Shown one piece after another: positions 1 to 8,985 of a stretch of DNA of 64,000 bases. The DNA comes from Kappaphycus alvarezii (Eukaryota > Rhodophyta > Florideophyceae > Gigartinales > Solieriaceae). The DNA is taken from NCBI GenBank assembly GCA_002205965.3, contig NADL03000517.1, forward strand, positions 1-64,000. Reading direction: 5' to 3'. Below the pieces are notes generated by a model. It was not told where the DNA came from. It saw only the letters and a program-made list of their open reading frames with translations, and ran no database searches. Numbering within the stretch: position 1 is the first letter of the stretch; each line of letters opens with the position of its first letter. The position numbers and the translations under genes are program-made.

Positions 1-1150
1 AAGAATGAAGATCTTGAGGACTTTCCATGATGAGCTAGGGCATTGGATCTCGAAACAACCAAAAATTCGTAACTGAGAGATTCTGGTGGCCGGTATCCAT
101 AAGGACGTCTATAACTTCGTGAAAAGCTGCGACAACTGCCAAAAATTCACTCCAATACGGAAGTATAAGACAACTCTAAGTTTCCAGTTTCCGGTCTCTT
201 TGAAACCTTCTCAATTGACTTCGCGGGCCCGTTCAAGGAAACTTCTTCCGGAAACAAAATCTCCTTATAGGGGTGGAACATCTTACTGGATGGCCAATAG
301 CAGTTGCAGTCGAGGAGGCAAATGCTGAGGTGGTACTGAGATTCATCGAAAAAGAAATAATTGAACCGTTTGGTCTTCCAAAAAGGATCATCTCGGATAA
401 CGCCCTTTGTTTACTGCAACTTCACTGCTTCGTTTTTTGGAAGAGAAAGGAATTCAGCTGAAGACCGTTCTCGCATACGCTCCTATGTCCAACGGGAAAG
501 CGGAGAGGATGGTTGGAACCATCAAACGAGCAATATCGAAAACTATGTTGGAGAATGAAATCCAGTGGGAAGATGCCTTACCAAAAGTGTTTACGGCTAC
601 CGTCGAAGAAGAGGAAGAAATGGACGCTCACCATTCGAGCTAATGTACGGGAAGGCTCCTAGAATGTTACAGAGAGACATGGAAACAAATATTATCGATG
701 AAGAGAGTAGGGAAGTTGAACTACTGGTCACTGAAGGCTGGAGATCACACCGCGCGCTAACACAAACAAGAAATAAGGATGCAGAACCTGCAGTCAGAAC
801 CTTTTCAGTGCTCTAGTACTTGTAGTACATGGAAAAGCAATGCAGCAGGCTGTGAAGTGGCCGGCCTTCCAAACCAAGTACTCGAACCCTTGCATCGTCA
901 CGGAGGAAAGACACCCGCACTATCAGCTCTGTTCAAGCTCAGGGAAGAGATCAAGGAGGGCCATCCATGCACGTCGTCTGGTCCCTTACCATCAGAGGCC
1001 TGAAGAATTCCTTCTCACACAGGACTATGCGCAACCACGGGGCATACTCATCTTTAACTATAGAATGATTCCTATGGGAGGAAAAAGGGCCTGGGAATGG
1101 ATCATCTCGGTTACGCGGGACTACTACGAACTCCACGTAATCATCCATTT
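1..1150 (+). pseudogene. Integrase part of truncated upstream Ty3/gypsy A copy
   Basis: This is the 3' part of a polyprotein matching 6785-7940 almost base for base. Integrase joins retroelement cDNA to the genome. Visible are the CC half of the HHCC zinc motif (KSCDNCQK, near 125-145), the second catalytic Asp (ISDNA, near 390-405) and the catalytic Glu (GKAERM, near 495-512). A C-terminal module ends in HARRLVPYHQRP near 965-1000. The reading frame is broken many times by one-base indels. Several are absent from the second copy; in contrast, this copy is open through EEKGIQLKTV, where the second copy is shifted. The upstream part of the gene lies outside the window. Identification is firm, but whether the breaks are real mutations or consensus errors is unresolved. 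Confidence 0.9.
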
Positions 1151-1160
1151 CTACATTAAT

Positions 1161-2159
1161 ATATGCCTATGTTTTCGTACGTTGAACGGACCATTGCTAC
1201 CTGAAGAAGATTTCCGACTATTAATAAGAGTTCTATTTTCATTCCAAAACGGAAGGTTCACGGAAGCAGGTCCAGAGTTTGTGGAGGTAATATATCATTA
1301 CTCTATAGGAAGATATGGAATGGTAGCTGCTGGAGACTTGTCGCAAACGTATCTGAATATTATCCGTCCAATTTACGTATTTCTCAAGAACAACCAAGAC
1401 GTGCGACTGAGAGTTACGCCTTACCCCCGGATATGGAATACAGGCTGGTCCCGTATCCTCTATGGGAACCTTACGTTTCTCCGCCACAAATTGGGAACGT
1501 TGGAGGCGGCGAGGATCCTCCTGAAGCAGTGATGATGACCAGAGGAGGACCTTCAGGAGACAACAACCCGCCCAGAAGAGGTTCCGGTCGTCCCCGAGAG
1601 GACCTCGTGCAGGTCCCAGTACGTCAGGAGCTGGTCGCGGCCATTCATCGGGACCGTCCACCACAACTTCATCTCTAGCTCTCCTTCACAACCATGCACA
1701 GCATACAGTCGGAAGAAGAAGATTATCTTTTGGCTGCGCAATATCTCCGAGGATGCGAACGATGCGCAGGTCATTTCTTATTTCATGATAAGCATCTGTT
1801 TATGTTTTAGGGCGCTACATGGACCGCACTTATCTTACGAAGATTCGTTCTTGATGATGCGCGTCTTCTTTTCTTATCGACATCCATTCCTCCGGCATCT
1901 TCCAGAAGAGTTTGCATATCACATATATTTTTTCACTCTTGGAAGATTCGGAAGAGTCACGGAAGAAGAATGTATTCAACCCCACCTCGATGTGATCAAA
2001 CCAATATATGAGGCTATGCTACAAAGTGAGGTACCAGTAATGCGAACCTACTTTTTAGAGCATCATATTGGTAATCAGTTGCATCCGTACCCGTTTGAGA
2101 GACCATACATTTTATCAATAAGACAGCGAACACTAACGGAAGCAGAAGAAGAGCAGTGA
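1161..2159 (+). pseudogene. Envelope-position ORF, copy 1, duplicated unknown domain
   Basis: Downstream of the integrase C-terminus this region encodes two related segments of about 115 residues. The first starts ICLCFRTLNGP at 1161. The second starts ICLCFRALHGP at 1794 and ends at the stop at 2157-2159. In this copy the first segment is in frame with the integrase C-terminus, as a continuous ORF from 840 to 1532. A Pro/Gly/Arg-rich linker (about 1500-1680) separates the two segments and is frameshifted here. I do not recognise the domain. It has no clear signal peptide or membrane anchor, so although it sits where env would lie, nothing seen supports an envelope function. Confidence 0.6.
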
Positions 2160-2192
2160 CGAGTCGGGACGTTCGTCTTGAGCGAGAGGGCG

Positions 2193-2908
2193 TGATGTGC
2201 GCAAATTCGCACGAAAAAAATCTAGATGAGGACCATGATTGTATACAGTATCGGAATTGGGAAGATATTTTTACAGTTTTTGAATTTGCAAGATATTTTT
2301 AATTTGGGTGAGTGTGGCAAATTCGTCGGTTGATTTTTTCATTTTAGGACACGCTGTCATAGTAGATGTCAGTACAGTTCCAGGTTGTGGGTGATACTAC
2401 AAGTAGCTCTGAAAGGTCTATATAATGGCCACATCAATTCCCACCCCTGGCCGATGGATGGCTGGCATGGGTATGGCACCTAGATATTTACCTTGAGGAA
2501 ATATCTTCTAATAGTCTCTCTGGTTCACACGATTACCGTGAATACATTTTATGGTTATTAGTATGTTTGTTGAGACTTTTGGGTAGCCAAAAGTCTATAT
2601 AAGCCGAGTAAACTGCTTCCTTTAGTGGAGGTGAAGCAAGTTGGCAGACAACTTCAAGCCAAGTCCCGAGTAGTAGGAAGTTGAGAGTCAACTTCAGACC
2701 CAAGAAAACTTTTTCTTACGCTAGTCGCAGAGCGTCGGTGGTAGACCCTGCCCCTTTTATACTTGCTTGTAGCTTCCTCAACTCTCTTCTATATACACTC
2801 CCTTTTGTTCGTTCAACAATACCACGGCAGCACTTTTGTCGCTCGCAACACCTCCTTCTCAGGGTAATTGGTTCTGAGGATCTCTTCCCCGCCGATTTAC
2901 CCCTATCA
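2193..2908 (+). repeat. LTR shared by the two tandem A copies
   Basis: This 716-bp LTR begins TGATGTGCGC and ends CCCCTATCA, with the usual TG..CA termini. It is nearly identical to 8986-9705; by eye there are about five substitutions and a few one- or two-base indels. Two TATA-like boxes occur: TATATAATG at 2419-2427 and TATATAAG at 2596-2603. The second lies just before the probable transcription start. The segment after it contains two adjacent small stem-loops, including GAAGTTGA/TCAACTTC at 2677-2695. The LTR is the 3' LTR of the upstream copy and the 5' LTR of the downstream copy. Confidence 0.92.
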
Positions 2909-2910
2909 TT

Positions 2911-2928
2911 TGGTACTCTTGTGGAGGG
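2911..2928 (+). promoter_or_regulatory. Primer binding site of element A
   Basis: TGGTACTCTTGTGGAGGG follows the LTR after a two-base TT spacer. The leading TGG is complementary to the tRNA 3' CCA. The implied tRNA 3' end would be CCTCCACAAGAGTACCA, whose C falls at the conserved T-stem position. The same motif, with few changes, recurs in elements B and C. The primer tRNA was not identified. Confidence 0.7.
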
Positions 2929-2995
2929 GTTGCACCCGAGGTATTCGAGTTGAGCAGTAGTAAGGAACACTTCGGGGGATTTCTTTTCTGTAATC

Positions 2996-4669
2996 ATGGA
3001 TCTCAATGCTGCTCGTATAACGTTCACAGGGGGCAAGACTGAAGACGTTGAGGAGTTTCTTTACACATATGTCAACGTTGTGATGCGAGAGAAGGGCGAT
3101 GAAGAGAAGGCCGCAAGTATCTTCGCCTATCTTCATGGTGACGCAAAGCACAAATATAAGTCCAAGTTTATCGACGGGTGGTCTCTTAACGGGAATGGGC
3201 GTAACTTCGGTGAGGTATGTGAGTGGCTTGTGAAAGAGTATGCTAAGGAGGTAGAACCAGATGAGATGATTCGTACCGCCATAGAGGCCCGGCTCAACTT
3301 CGACGATTTGTTAAGCTCATTGGTGTACTTGTGTGATCTTTATGAAAAGGCTGGGTTCAACGCCCAAGCCAAGTACGGAATGCTGCGTAAGGCGGCTATG
3401 GGGGATAAGCGGCTCTCCGATTTCCTCCTCATCAAGGGCCCTCACACTTTTGATGAACTGAAGGGTACCATAGTAGAATTTGTCAAAAATTCGGAGACGT
3501 TTCAGTCACTGAGTGAGGTACCGAGGGAAACCCGCACATCGATGTCTATCGTACATCCTGAAAAGAATTATCAAAGGCCGGCTACTAGTGCAGCGGCATT
3601 AGAATCTGTCAGGAGCGATGTCAAAAACTTGGAAGAAAGGTTGGAAACCCGATTCGATAATCGACTTGACATGATAACCTCGCAGTTGGAAAGCCTTACT
3701 CTTACCATTAAGAAGAACCAGTCTGGGGCCCCTAAGGCCGCAGAAGTCTGTTCTTACTGTCACAAGCCTGGACACTTTGCAAACAGGTGTCCTGATAATC
3801 CACATAGAAACACTCGTTGTGCAAAGTGCGGTCGATATGGGCATCATGAAAGTAACTGCTGGTCTAAAGACAACAGAAGAGCAAATTTATCGGAAGCAAG
3901 GAGTGAGTCAGGACCAGAGGTGAAAATCTTACAAAATAGAAGGGATCAAAGGTTGACGGATGCCGGTAACGTATCCATCGCTGAAGAGATTAGTCAAGTC
4001 AATGTGACAAAAAGGGATGGGGAAGGGAACATTTTATCGAAGAAACCTAGGCTAGAGTATGGAATGCTGGAGCATATCCCAGCACCTGTACCTCCTCGAA
4101 CCAAGAGGTCTGATCAAGTTGTTCCAGGAGTGGGAGTCACTCCGGCCAAGAAGACGAAAAAGAGTAAGAAAGTTAAGAGTATCTCTAAGGACGTACTAGA
4201 GTATGTGAAGAGGTACAATTTGGTGGCTGAGCTTGCATCGGCCCCAACTGGGATAACGTTTGGTCAACTTTTGAGGGGCGACGCAGAGGATGCGAGAAAA
4301 GAACTCAAAAAAATTATCAGGTCTAATAAGTCCGCTAAGGGTAAGAAACTGTTTCTTCAATCGGCCTCGACAGCACCAAGACGTCTTAAGCTGGTACCAG
4401 TCAAAGTATTGGGTATGAAAACCCAAGCTCTCTTCGATTCGGGTGCTGTTCCAAACCTCATTTCAGAAACTTTGGTGACAGATCTAGGTCTCGAAATTAC
4501 TCCAACGACTCGAAAAATAACTGTAGCGGATGGAACCGTCTCAAAATGCATGGGCACTGTTGACAAGGTTTCCGTGTTCTTTGGGGACTCTAAAGTTGAT
4601 GTAGACTTTCTTGTCATGCCGGATCTCCCTTTCGATGCAATCATTGGCTGCCCACAATGGAAAGACTAG
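2996..4669 (+). CDS. gag-pr: Gag and protease, element A
   Basis: This 557-residue ORF supplies the capsid/nucleocapsid precursor and the start of the aspartic protease. Residues 1-170 are a gag capsid region alignable with elements B and C. Two CCHC zinc knuckles lie at residues 252-265 (CSYCHKPGHFANRC) and 275-288 (CAKCGRYGHHESNC). A basic linker is followed by the TFGQLLRGDA motif that all three families share. The retropepsin active site is FDSGA with Asp481. The ATG at 2996 is the first in frame after the leader. The ORF ends within the protease flap/hinge region (IIGCPQWKD), and the protein continues in the -1 frame, so either a one-base deletion or programmed frameshifting occurs near 4655. 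Confidence 0.9.
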   Translation: MDLNAARITFTGGKTEDVEEFLYTYVNVVMREKGDEEKAASIFAYLHGDAKHKYKSKFIDGWSLNGNGRNFGEVCEWLVKEYAKEVEPDEMIRTAIEARLNFDDLLSSLVYLCDLYEKAGFNAQAKYGMLRKAAMGDKRLSDFLLIKGPHTFDELKGTIVEFVKNSETFQSLSEVPRETRTSMSIVHPEKNYQRPATSAAALESVRSDVKNLEERLETRFDNRLDMITSQLESLTLTIKKNQSGAPKAAEVCSYCHKPGHFANRCPDNPHRNTRCAKCGRYGHHESNCWSKDNRRANLSEARSESGPEVKILQNRRDQRLTDAGNVSIAEEISQVNVTKRDGEGNILSKKPRLEYGMLEHIPAPVPPRTKRSDQVVPGVGVTPAKKTKKSKKVKSISKDVLEYVKRYNLVAELASAPTGITFGQLLRGDAEDARKELKKIIRSNKSAKGKKLFLQSASTAPRRLKLVPVKVLGMKTQALFDSGAVPNLISETLVTDLGLEITPTTRKITVADGTVSKCMGTVDKVSVFFGDSKVDVDFLVMPDLPFDAIIGCPQWKD

Positions 4670-5058
4670 GAACATGCATTGACTTGGGCAACCAAATGGT
4701 TTCAGTTAATATTGACGGCAGAACCGTGAAGATGCCCCTGGATTTCGACAAAAGCACGCATCCTGAAGATTTAAAAGAAACGGACAGTGAAGATTTCACT
4801 TCTAGCTATGACAGCGAAGATTCGGAACCAACTAACACTTTCGGAAGTGGAAAAGGGTACCCTCGGGGGTAATGAACATGGCATGGGACGATTATGATTC
4901 CGGGTTTGAAACAGATGACGACTGGATTCTAGGATAAGTTTGAAACCCGAATGTGTTTCTTTTTGCGATGATATCGAATCAAAGGACAGAATTCGGAGCA
5001 TGAAAGAAGATTACCTTTGCAAAGAAAATAAGAATACGCGAATTCCATATATGAAGAT
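4657..5058 (+). pseudogene. Protease tail and acidic linker, element A
   Basis: Reading resumes in the -1 frame relative to gag (4657-4872), giving the end of the protease and an acidic stretch with SEDFTSSYDSEDSE. Comparable acidic DFTS linkers occur in elements B and C. At a GGGGG run near 4864 the frame breaks again. The stretch NMAWDDYDSGFETDDDW is open in a third frame, then a further frame runs to about 5052. The region is coding by comparison with B and C, but it needs at least three frame changes as written. Confidence 0.7.
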
Positions 5059-6768
5059 GTGAGCACGACGGAAGAGGTCCTTCAAAATATTGAGGTTGAG
5101 GATCAAGAAGAAAAAGGGCGCCAAATGGCAGAAATCCAAGGAAAAGTGCAGCACCTTCCCGCCCCCGCCTCACTGAAAATATCCGACATGTTAACATCTT
5201 CCGAAGTAATTGCATGGAGCGTTTCAGATTTAAGACAAGCAAGTGTACCGGTTACTCACTCGTTCGAACTTACCGACACTCAACCGATTTACCACAAGCC
5301 TAGACGTCAACCGCCAAAATATGACCAATTTATCTCAGAAAATGTTACAAGTATGCTGAAAAATGATATTATTCGACCAGTTTCATCCCCATGGTCGTTT
5401 CCAGTTGTGGTCGCACCAAAGAAGGATGGAAAGCTGCGTTTTTGCGTCGATTACCGACAACTGAACCAGAGAATGATACCCGATCGATTTCCGATTCCGA
5501 ACATGGAGGAGATCCTCGAGGACCTGAAGGATGGGAGATATTTCACCTCAATTGACCTTTACACTGGCTATTGGCAGATTCCATTGGATGAAAAATGTAA
5601 GGAAAAAACAACCTTTACCAGCAAAGCCGGTACGTTCAGGTTCGAAGTGATGCCTTTTGGTCTCATGAATGCACCAGCTACATTCCAAAGAATGATGAAC
5701 GAGGTTTTGAAAGGACTTCCATTCGCAAGAGTCTATATCGATGATGTCGTCATATTCTCAGAAACATTGGATCAGCACATCTCGCACGTCAAGACAGTTG
5801 TGGAGAGGATATCGGAGTATAGCTTGAAAATTAAGTTGAGCAAATGCTTCTTTGCGAAAACTTCTATCCAATTACTCGGTCATATCGTCGACCAAGAGGG
5901 AATTAGAGTGGATCCAGAGAAAACGAAAAAAATAAAGTTGGCACCAAGGCCCGCTTCAAAGACGGAGGTCCGAAGCTTCTTAGGACTGGCCTCATATTAC
6001 AGAAGATTTATCAAAGATTTCGCCAAGACTGCAGCACCGTTACATGCCAGCACTACGAAGAACGGAAAATTTTACTGGAACAAGGAAATGGAAACTGCAT
6101 TTCAGGAGCTTAAAGATAAGCTATGTGTCCCCCCAGTTCTCATGTACCCAGATTTCAAGAGACCATTCGTTGTGGAGACAGATGCCTCAGAACGGTCTTT
6201 GGGTGCCGTTTTGTCCCAAAAAGATGAAAACGGAAGACTACACCCTGTTCAATTCGCAAGCCGAACTCTGAATGACGCGGAAAAGAGATACTCAGTCTGC
6301 GAGAAAGAAGCGCTAGCTGTCGTCTTCGCGCTGAAAAAGTTTCGCGTATACCTTTTATCACTCGAGAAATTTGTCTTGATAACTGATCACCAGGCACTTA
6401 AAACAGCATTCCAAAAGAAGGATGTACATCACCGCTTGGCCCGATGGCTCGACATTTTCGCAGAATATCGGTTTGAAATTGTGTATAGACCCGGACGCAA
6501 TAATCAGCCTGCCGATTACCTATCCCGCTTGAGGGACGCACTGATTCCAAATGAAAAAGCTTCGGAGGACATCGTCGGAGTCGCCGAGTTGCAGTTGCCG
6601 AACGATAACGAGTACGAAGCTAATATTCACGGACTGATCAAATTCCTCGATGGACTAGAAATGAGAAAGGTTGATCTTGAACACCGAAATTGGGTACGCA
6701 GGAATCAAAAGGCTTTTACATTGTGGAATGGGAAACTTTCCGGCACACTAAAGCCGGTCCCCGACTAG
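5059..6768 (+). CDS. pol: Reverse transcriptase-RNase H, element A
   Basis: This 569-residue open frame is part of a polyprotein; its first codon is GTG, and translation would not start here. The RT fingers and palm show FCVDYRQLN, SIDLYTGYWQ (first catalytic Asp), MPFGLMNAPATFQRMM and YIDD at residues 226-229. The connection and RNase H follow with ETDAS (Asp375), CEKEALAV (Glu415/Glu417) and TDHQAL (Asp443). The RH end is marked by RPGRNNQPADYLSR. All expected catalytic residues of RT and RNase H are present. The frame is lost near 6735, after which integrase reads in another frame. Family assignment to Ty3/gypsy is secure. Confidence 0.95.
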   Translation: MSTTEEVLQNIEVEDQEEKGRQMAEIQGKVQHLPAPASLKISDMLTSSEVIAWSVSDLRQASVPVTHSFELTDTQPIYHKPRRQPPKYDQFISENVTSMLKNDIIRPVSSPWSFPVVVAPKKDGKLRFCVDYRQLNQRMIPDRFPIPNMEEILEDLKDGRYFTSIDLYTGYWQIPLDEKCKEKTTFTSKAGTFRFEVMPFGLMNAPATFQRMMNEVLKGLPFARVYIDDVVIFSETLDQHISHVKTVVERISEYSLKIKLSKCFFAKTSIQLLGHIVDQEGIRVDPEKTKKIKLAPRPASKTEVRSFLGLASYYRRFIKDFAKTAAPLHASTTKNGKFYWNKEMETAFQELKDKLCVPPVLMYPDFKRPFVVETDASERSLGAVLSQKDENGRLHPVQFASRTLNDAEKRYSVCEKEALAVVFALKKFRVYLLSLEKFVLITDHQALKTAFQKKDVHHRLARWLDIFAEYRFEIVYRPGRNNQPADYLSRLRDALIPNEKASEDIVGVAELQLPNDNEYEANIHGLIKFLDGLEMRKVDLEHRNWVRRNQKAFTLWNGKLSGTLKPVPD

Positions 6769-7250
6769 TGGCCCCTTTGAAAGAAAGAATGAAGATCTTG
6801 AGGACTTTCCATGATGAGCTAGGGCATTGGGATCTCGAAACAACCAAAAAATTCGTAACTGAGAGATTCTGGTGGCCCGGTATCCATAAGGACGTCTATA
6901 ACTTCGTGAAAAGCTGCGACAACTGCCAAAAATTCACTCCAATACGGAAGTATAAGACAACTCTAAGTTTTCCAGTTTCCGGTCTCTTTGAAACCTTCTC
7001 AATTGACTTCGCGGGCCCGTTCAAGGAAACTTCTTCCGGAAACAAATATCTCCTTATAGGGGTGGAACATCTTACTGGATGGCCAATAGCAGTTGCAGTC
7101 GAGGAGGCAAATGCTGAGGTGGTACTGAGATTCATCGAAAAAGAAATAATTGAACCGTTTGGTCTTCCAAAAAGGATCATCTCGGATAACGCCCTTTGTT
7201 TTACTGCAACTTCACTGCTTCGTTTTTTGGAAGAGAAAGGATTCAGCTGA
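6690..7250 (+). CDS. int: Integrase N-terminus and core, element A (frameshifted)
   Basis: The HHCC zinc domain is complete: HDELGH, then WWPGIHKDVYNFVKSCDNCQ. The catalytic core shows SIDFAGPF (first Asp) and IISDNALCF (second Asp). The true coding part begins near 6735, where it takes over from the RT-RH frame. The ORF stops at EEKGFS because one A is missing near 7242 relative to the first copy at about 452. Apart from this, the segment looks functional. Confidence 0.9.
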   Translation: MGTQESKGFYIVEWETFRHTKAGPRLVAPLKERMKILRTFHDELGHWDLETTKKFVTERFWWPGIHKDVYNFVKSCDNCQKFTPIRKYKTTLSFPVSGLFETFSIDFAGPFKETSSGNKYLLIGVEHLTGWPIAVAVEEANAEVVLRFIEKEIIEPFGLPKRIISDNALCFTATSLLRFLEEKGFS

Positions 7251-7549
7251 AGACCGTTCTCGCATACGCTCCTATGTCCAACGGGAAAGCGGAGAGGATG
7301 GTTGGAACCATCAAACGAGCAATATCGAAAACTATGTTGGAGAATGAAATCCAGTGGGAAGATGCCTTACCAAAAGTGTTATACGGCTACCGTCGAAGAA
7401 GAGGAAGAAATGGACGCTCACCATTCGAGCTAATGTACGGAAGGGCTCCTAGAATGTTACAGAGAGACATGGAAACAAATATTATCGATGAAGAGAGTAG
7501 GGAAGTTGAACTACTGGCCACGAAGGCTGGAGATCACACCGCGCGCTAA
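7238..7549 (+). pseudogene. Integrase core end, element A
   Basis: Continuation of the integrase core in a new frame. LKTVLAYAPMSNGKAERMVG carries the catalytic Glu, and LYGYRRRRGRNGRSPFELMYG is the typical end of a gypsy integrase core. The frame ends at GDHTAR; the next frame carries the C-terminal domain. The shift near 7545 coincides with an ACACAACA/ACACAAACA length difference from the first copy. Confidence 0.85.
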
Positions 7550-7555
7550 CACAAC

Positions 7556-7951
7556 AAGAAATAAGGATGCAGAACCTGCAGTCAGAACCTTTTCAGTTGG
7601 CTCTAAAGTACTTGTAGTACATGGAAAAGCAATGCAGCAGGCTGTGAAGTGGCCGGCCTTCCAAACCAAGTACTCGAACCCTTGCATCGTCACGGAGGAA
7701 AGACACCCGCACTATCAGCTCTGTTCAAGCTCAGGGAAGAGATCAAGGAGGGCCATCCATGCACGTCGTCTGGTCCCTTACCATCAGAGGCCTGAAGAAT
7801 TCCTTCTCACACAGGACTATGCGCAACCACGGGGCATACTCATCTTTAACTATAGAATGATTCCTATGGGAGGAAAAAGGGCCTGGGAATGGATCATCTC
7901 GGTTACGCGGGACTACTACGAACTCCACGTAATCATCATTTCTACATTAAT
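7556..7951 (+). pseudogene. Integrase C-terminal domain, element A
   Basis: This corresponds to the integrase C-terminal beta-barrel and GPY/F-like module. FSVGSKVLVVHGKAM precedes KWPAFQTKYSNPCIV and ends with HARRLVPYHQRP. A tail of about 45 residues (RGILIFNYRM.., WEWIISVTRDYYELH) leads into the unknown duplicated domain. In the first tandem copy, this tail and the next domain are one uninterrupted ORF. Here a C is missing near 7936, which shifts the frame. No chromodomain is evident. Confidence 0.75.
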
Positions 7952-8323
7952 ATATGCCTATGTTTTCGTACGTTGAACGGACCATTGCTACCTGAAGAAG
8001 ATTTCCGACTATTAATAAGAGTTCTATTTTCATTCCAAAACGGAAGGTTCACGGAAGCAGGTCCAGAGTTTGTGGAGGTAATATATCATTACTCTATAGG
8101 AAGATATGGAATGGTAGCTGCTGGAGACTTGTCGCAAACGTATCTGAATATTATCCGTCCAATTTACGTATTTCTCAAGAACAACCAAGACGTGCGACTG
8201 AGAGTTACGCCTTACCCCCGGATATGGAATACAGGCTGGTCCCGTATCCTCTATGGGAACCTTACGTTTCTCCGCCACAAATTGGGAACGTTGGAGGCGG
8301 TGAGGATCCTCCTGAAGCAGTGA
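7952..8323 (+). pseudogene. Unknown domain, first repeat, element A
   Basis: The first of two homologous units of about 115 residues downstream of integrase. Features are ICLCFRTLNGP, LLIRVLFSF, PEFVEVIYHY, GRYGMV and IIRPIYVFL. In the alternative frame after a CCCCC run near 8216, it continues with MEYRLVPYPLWEPYV, which aligns to the end of the second unit. No known family is recognised. The composition is rich in aromatic and aliphatic residues without a clean transmembrane segment. Confidence 0.6.
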
Positions 8324-8952
8324 TGATGACCAGAGGAGGACCTTCAGGAGACAACAACCCGCCCAGAAGAGGTTCCGGTCGTCCCCCGAGAGGACCTCGT
8401 GCAGGTCCCAGTACGTCAGGAGCTGGTCGCGGCCATTCATCGGGACCGTCCACCACAACTTCATCTCTAGCTCTCCTTCACAACCATGCACAGCATACAG
8501 TCGGAAGAAGAAGATTATCTTTTTGGCTGCGCAATATCTCCGAGGATGCGAACGATGCGCAGGTCATTTCTTATTTCATGATAAGCATCTGTTTGTGTTT
8601 TAGGGCGCTACATGGACCGCACTTATCTTACGAAGATTCGTTCTTGATGATGCGCGTCTTCTTTTCTTATCGACATCCATTCCTCCGGCATCTTCCAGAA
8701 GAGTTTGCATATCACATATATTTTTTCACTCTTGGAAGATTCGGAAGAGTCACGGAAGAAGAATGTATTCAACCCCACCTCGATGTGATCAAACCAATAT
8801 ATGAGGCTATGCTACAAAGTGAGGTACCAGTAATGCGAACCTACTTTTTAGAGCATCATATTGGTAATCAGTTGCATCCGTACCCGTTTGAGAGACCATA
8901 CATTTTATCAATAAGACAGCGAACACTAACGGAAGCAGAAGAAGAGCAGTGA
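8224..8952 (+). CDS. Linker plus unknown domain, second repeat, element A
   Basis: This 242-residue ORF begins in the tail of the first repeat (EYRLVPYPLWEPYV). It passes through a Gly/Pro/Arg/Ser-rich, probably disordered linker (residues 25-85) and then carries the second unit from 8587: ICLCFRALHGP, MMRVFFSY, PEEFAYHIYFF, GRFGRV, VIKPIYEAM and LHPYPFERPYIL. It ends with an acidic TEAEEEQ tail 33 bp before the 3' LTR. It is probably the C-terminal part of the polyprotein or a separate 3' ORF. Function is unknown. A TTTTAGG just inside the domain resembles a splice acceptor but is inside the conserved motif. Confidence 0.6.
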   Translation: MEYRLVPYPLWEPYVSPPQIGNVGGGEDPPEAVMMTRGGPSGDNNPPRRGSGRPPRGPRAGPSTSGAGRGHSSGPSTTTSSLALLHNHAQHTVGRRRLSFWLRNISEDANDAQVISYFMISICLCFRALHGPHLSYEDSFLMMRVFFSYRHPFLRHLPEEFAYHIYFFTLGRFGRVTEEECIQPHLDVIKPIYEAMLQSEVPVMRTYFLEHHIGNQLHPYPFERPYILSIRQRTLTEAEEEQ

Positions 8953-8972
8953 CGAGTCGGGACGTTCGTCTT

Positions 8973-8985
8973 GAGCGAGAGGGCG
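8973..8985 (+). promoter_or_regulatory. Polypurine tract of element A
   Basis: GAGCGAGAGGGCG lies immediately before the 3' LTR terminal TGATG and would prime plus-strand DNA synthesis. The same sequence precedes the shared LTR at 2180-2192. Confidence 0.6.

Noticed and set aside
951..1664. Minus-strand ORFs overlapping the integrase tail and the unknown domain
   Set aside because: They are antisense shadows of the plus-strand coding region and recur only because the region is duplicated.
7952..8952. Calling the post-integrase ORF an envelope gene
   Set aside because: No signal peptide, clear transmembrane anchor, fusion peptide or Cys pattern. Position alone is not sufficient.
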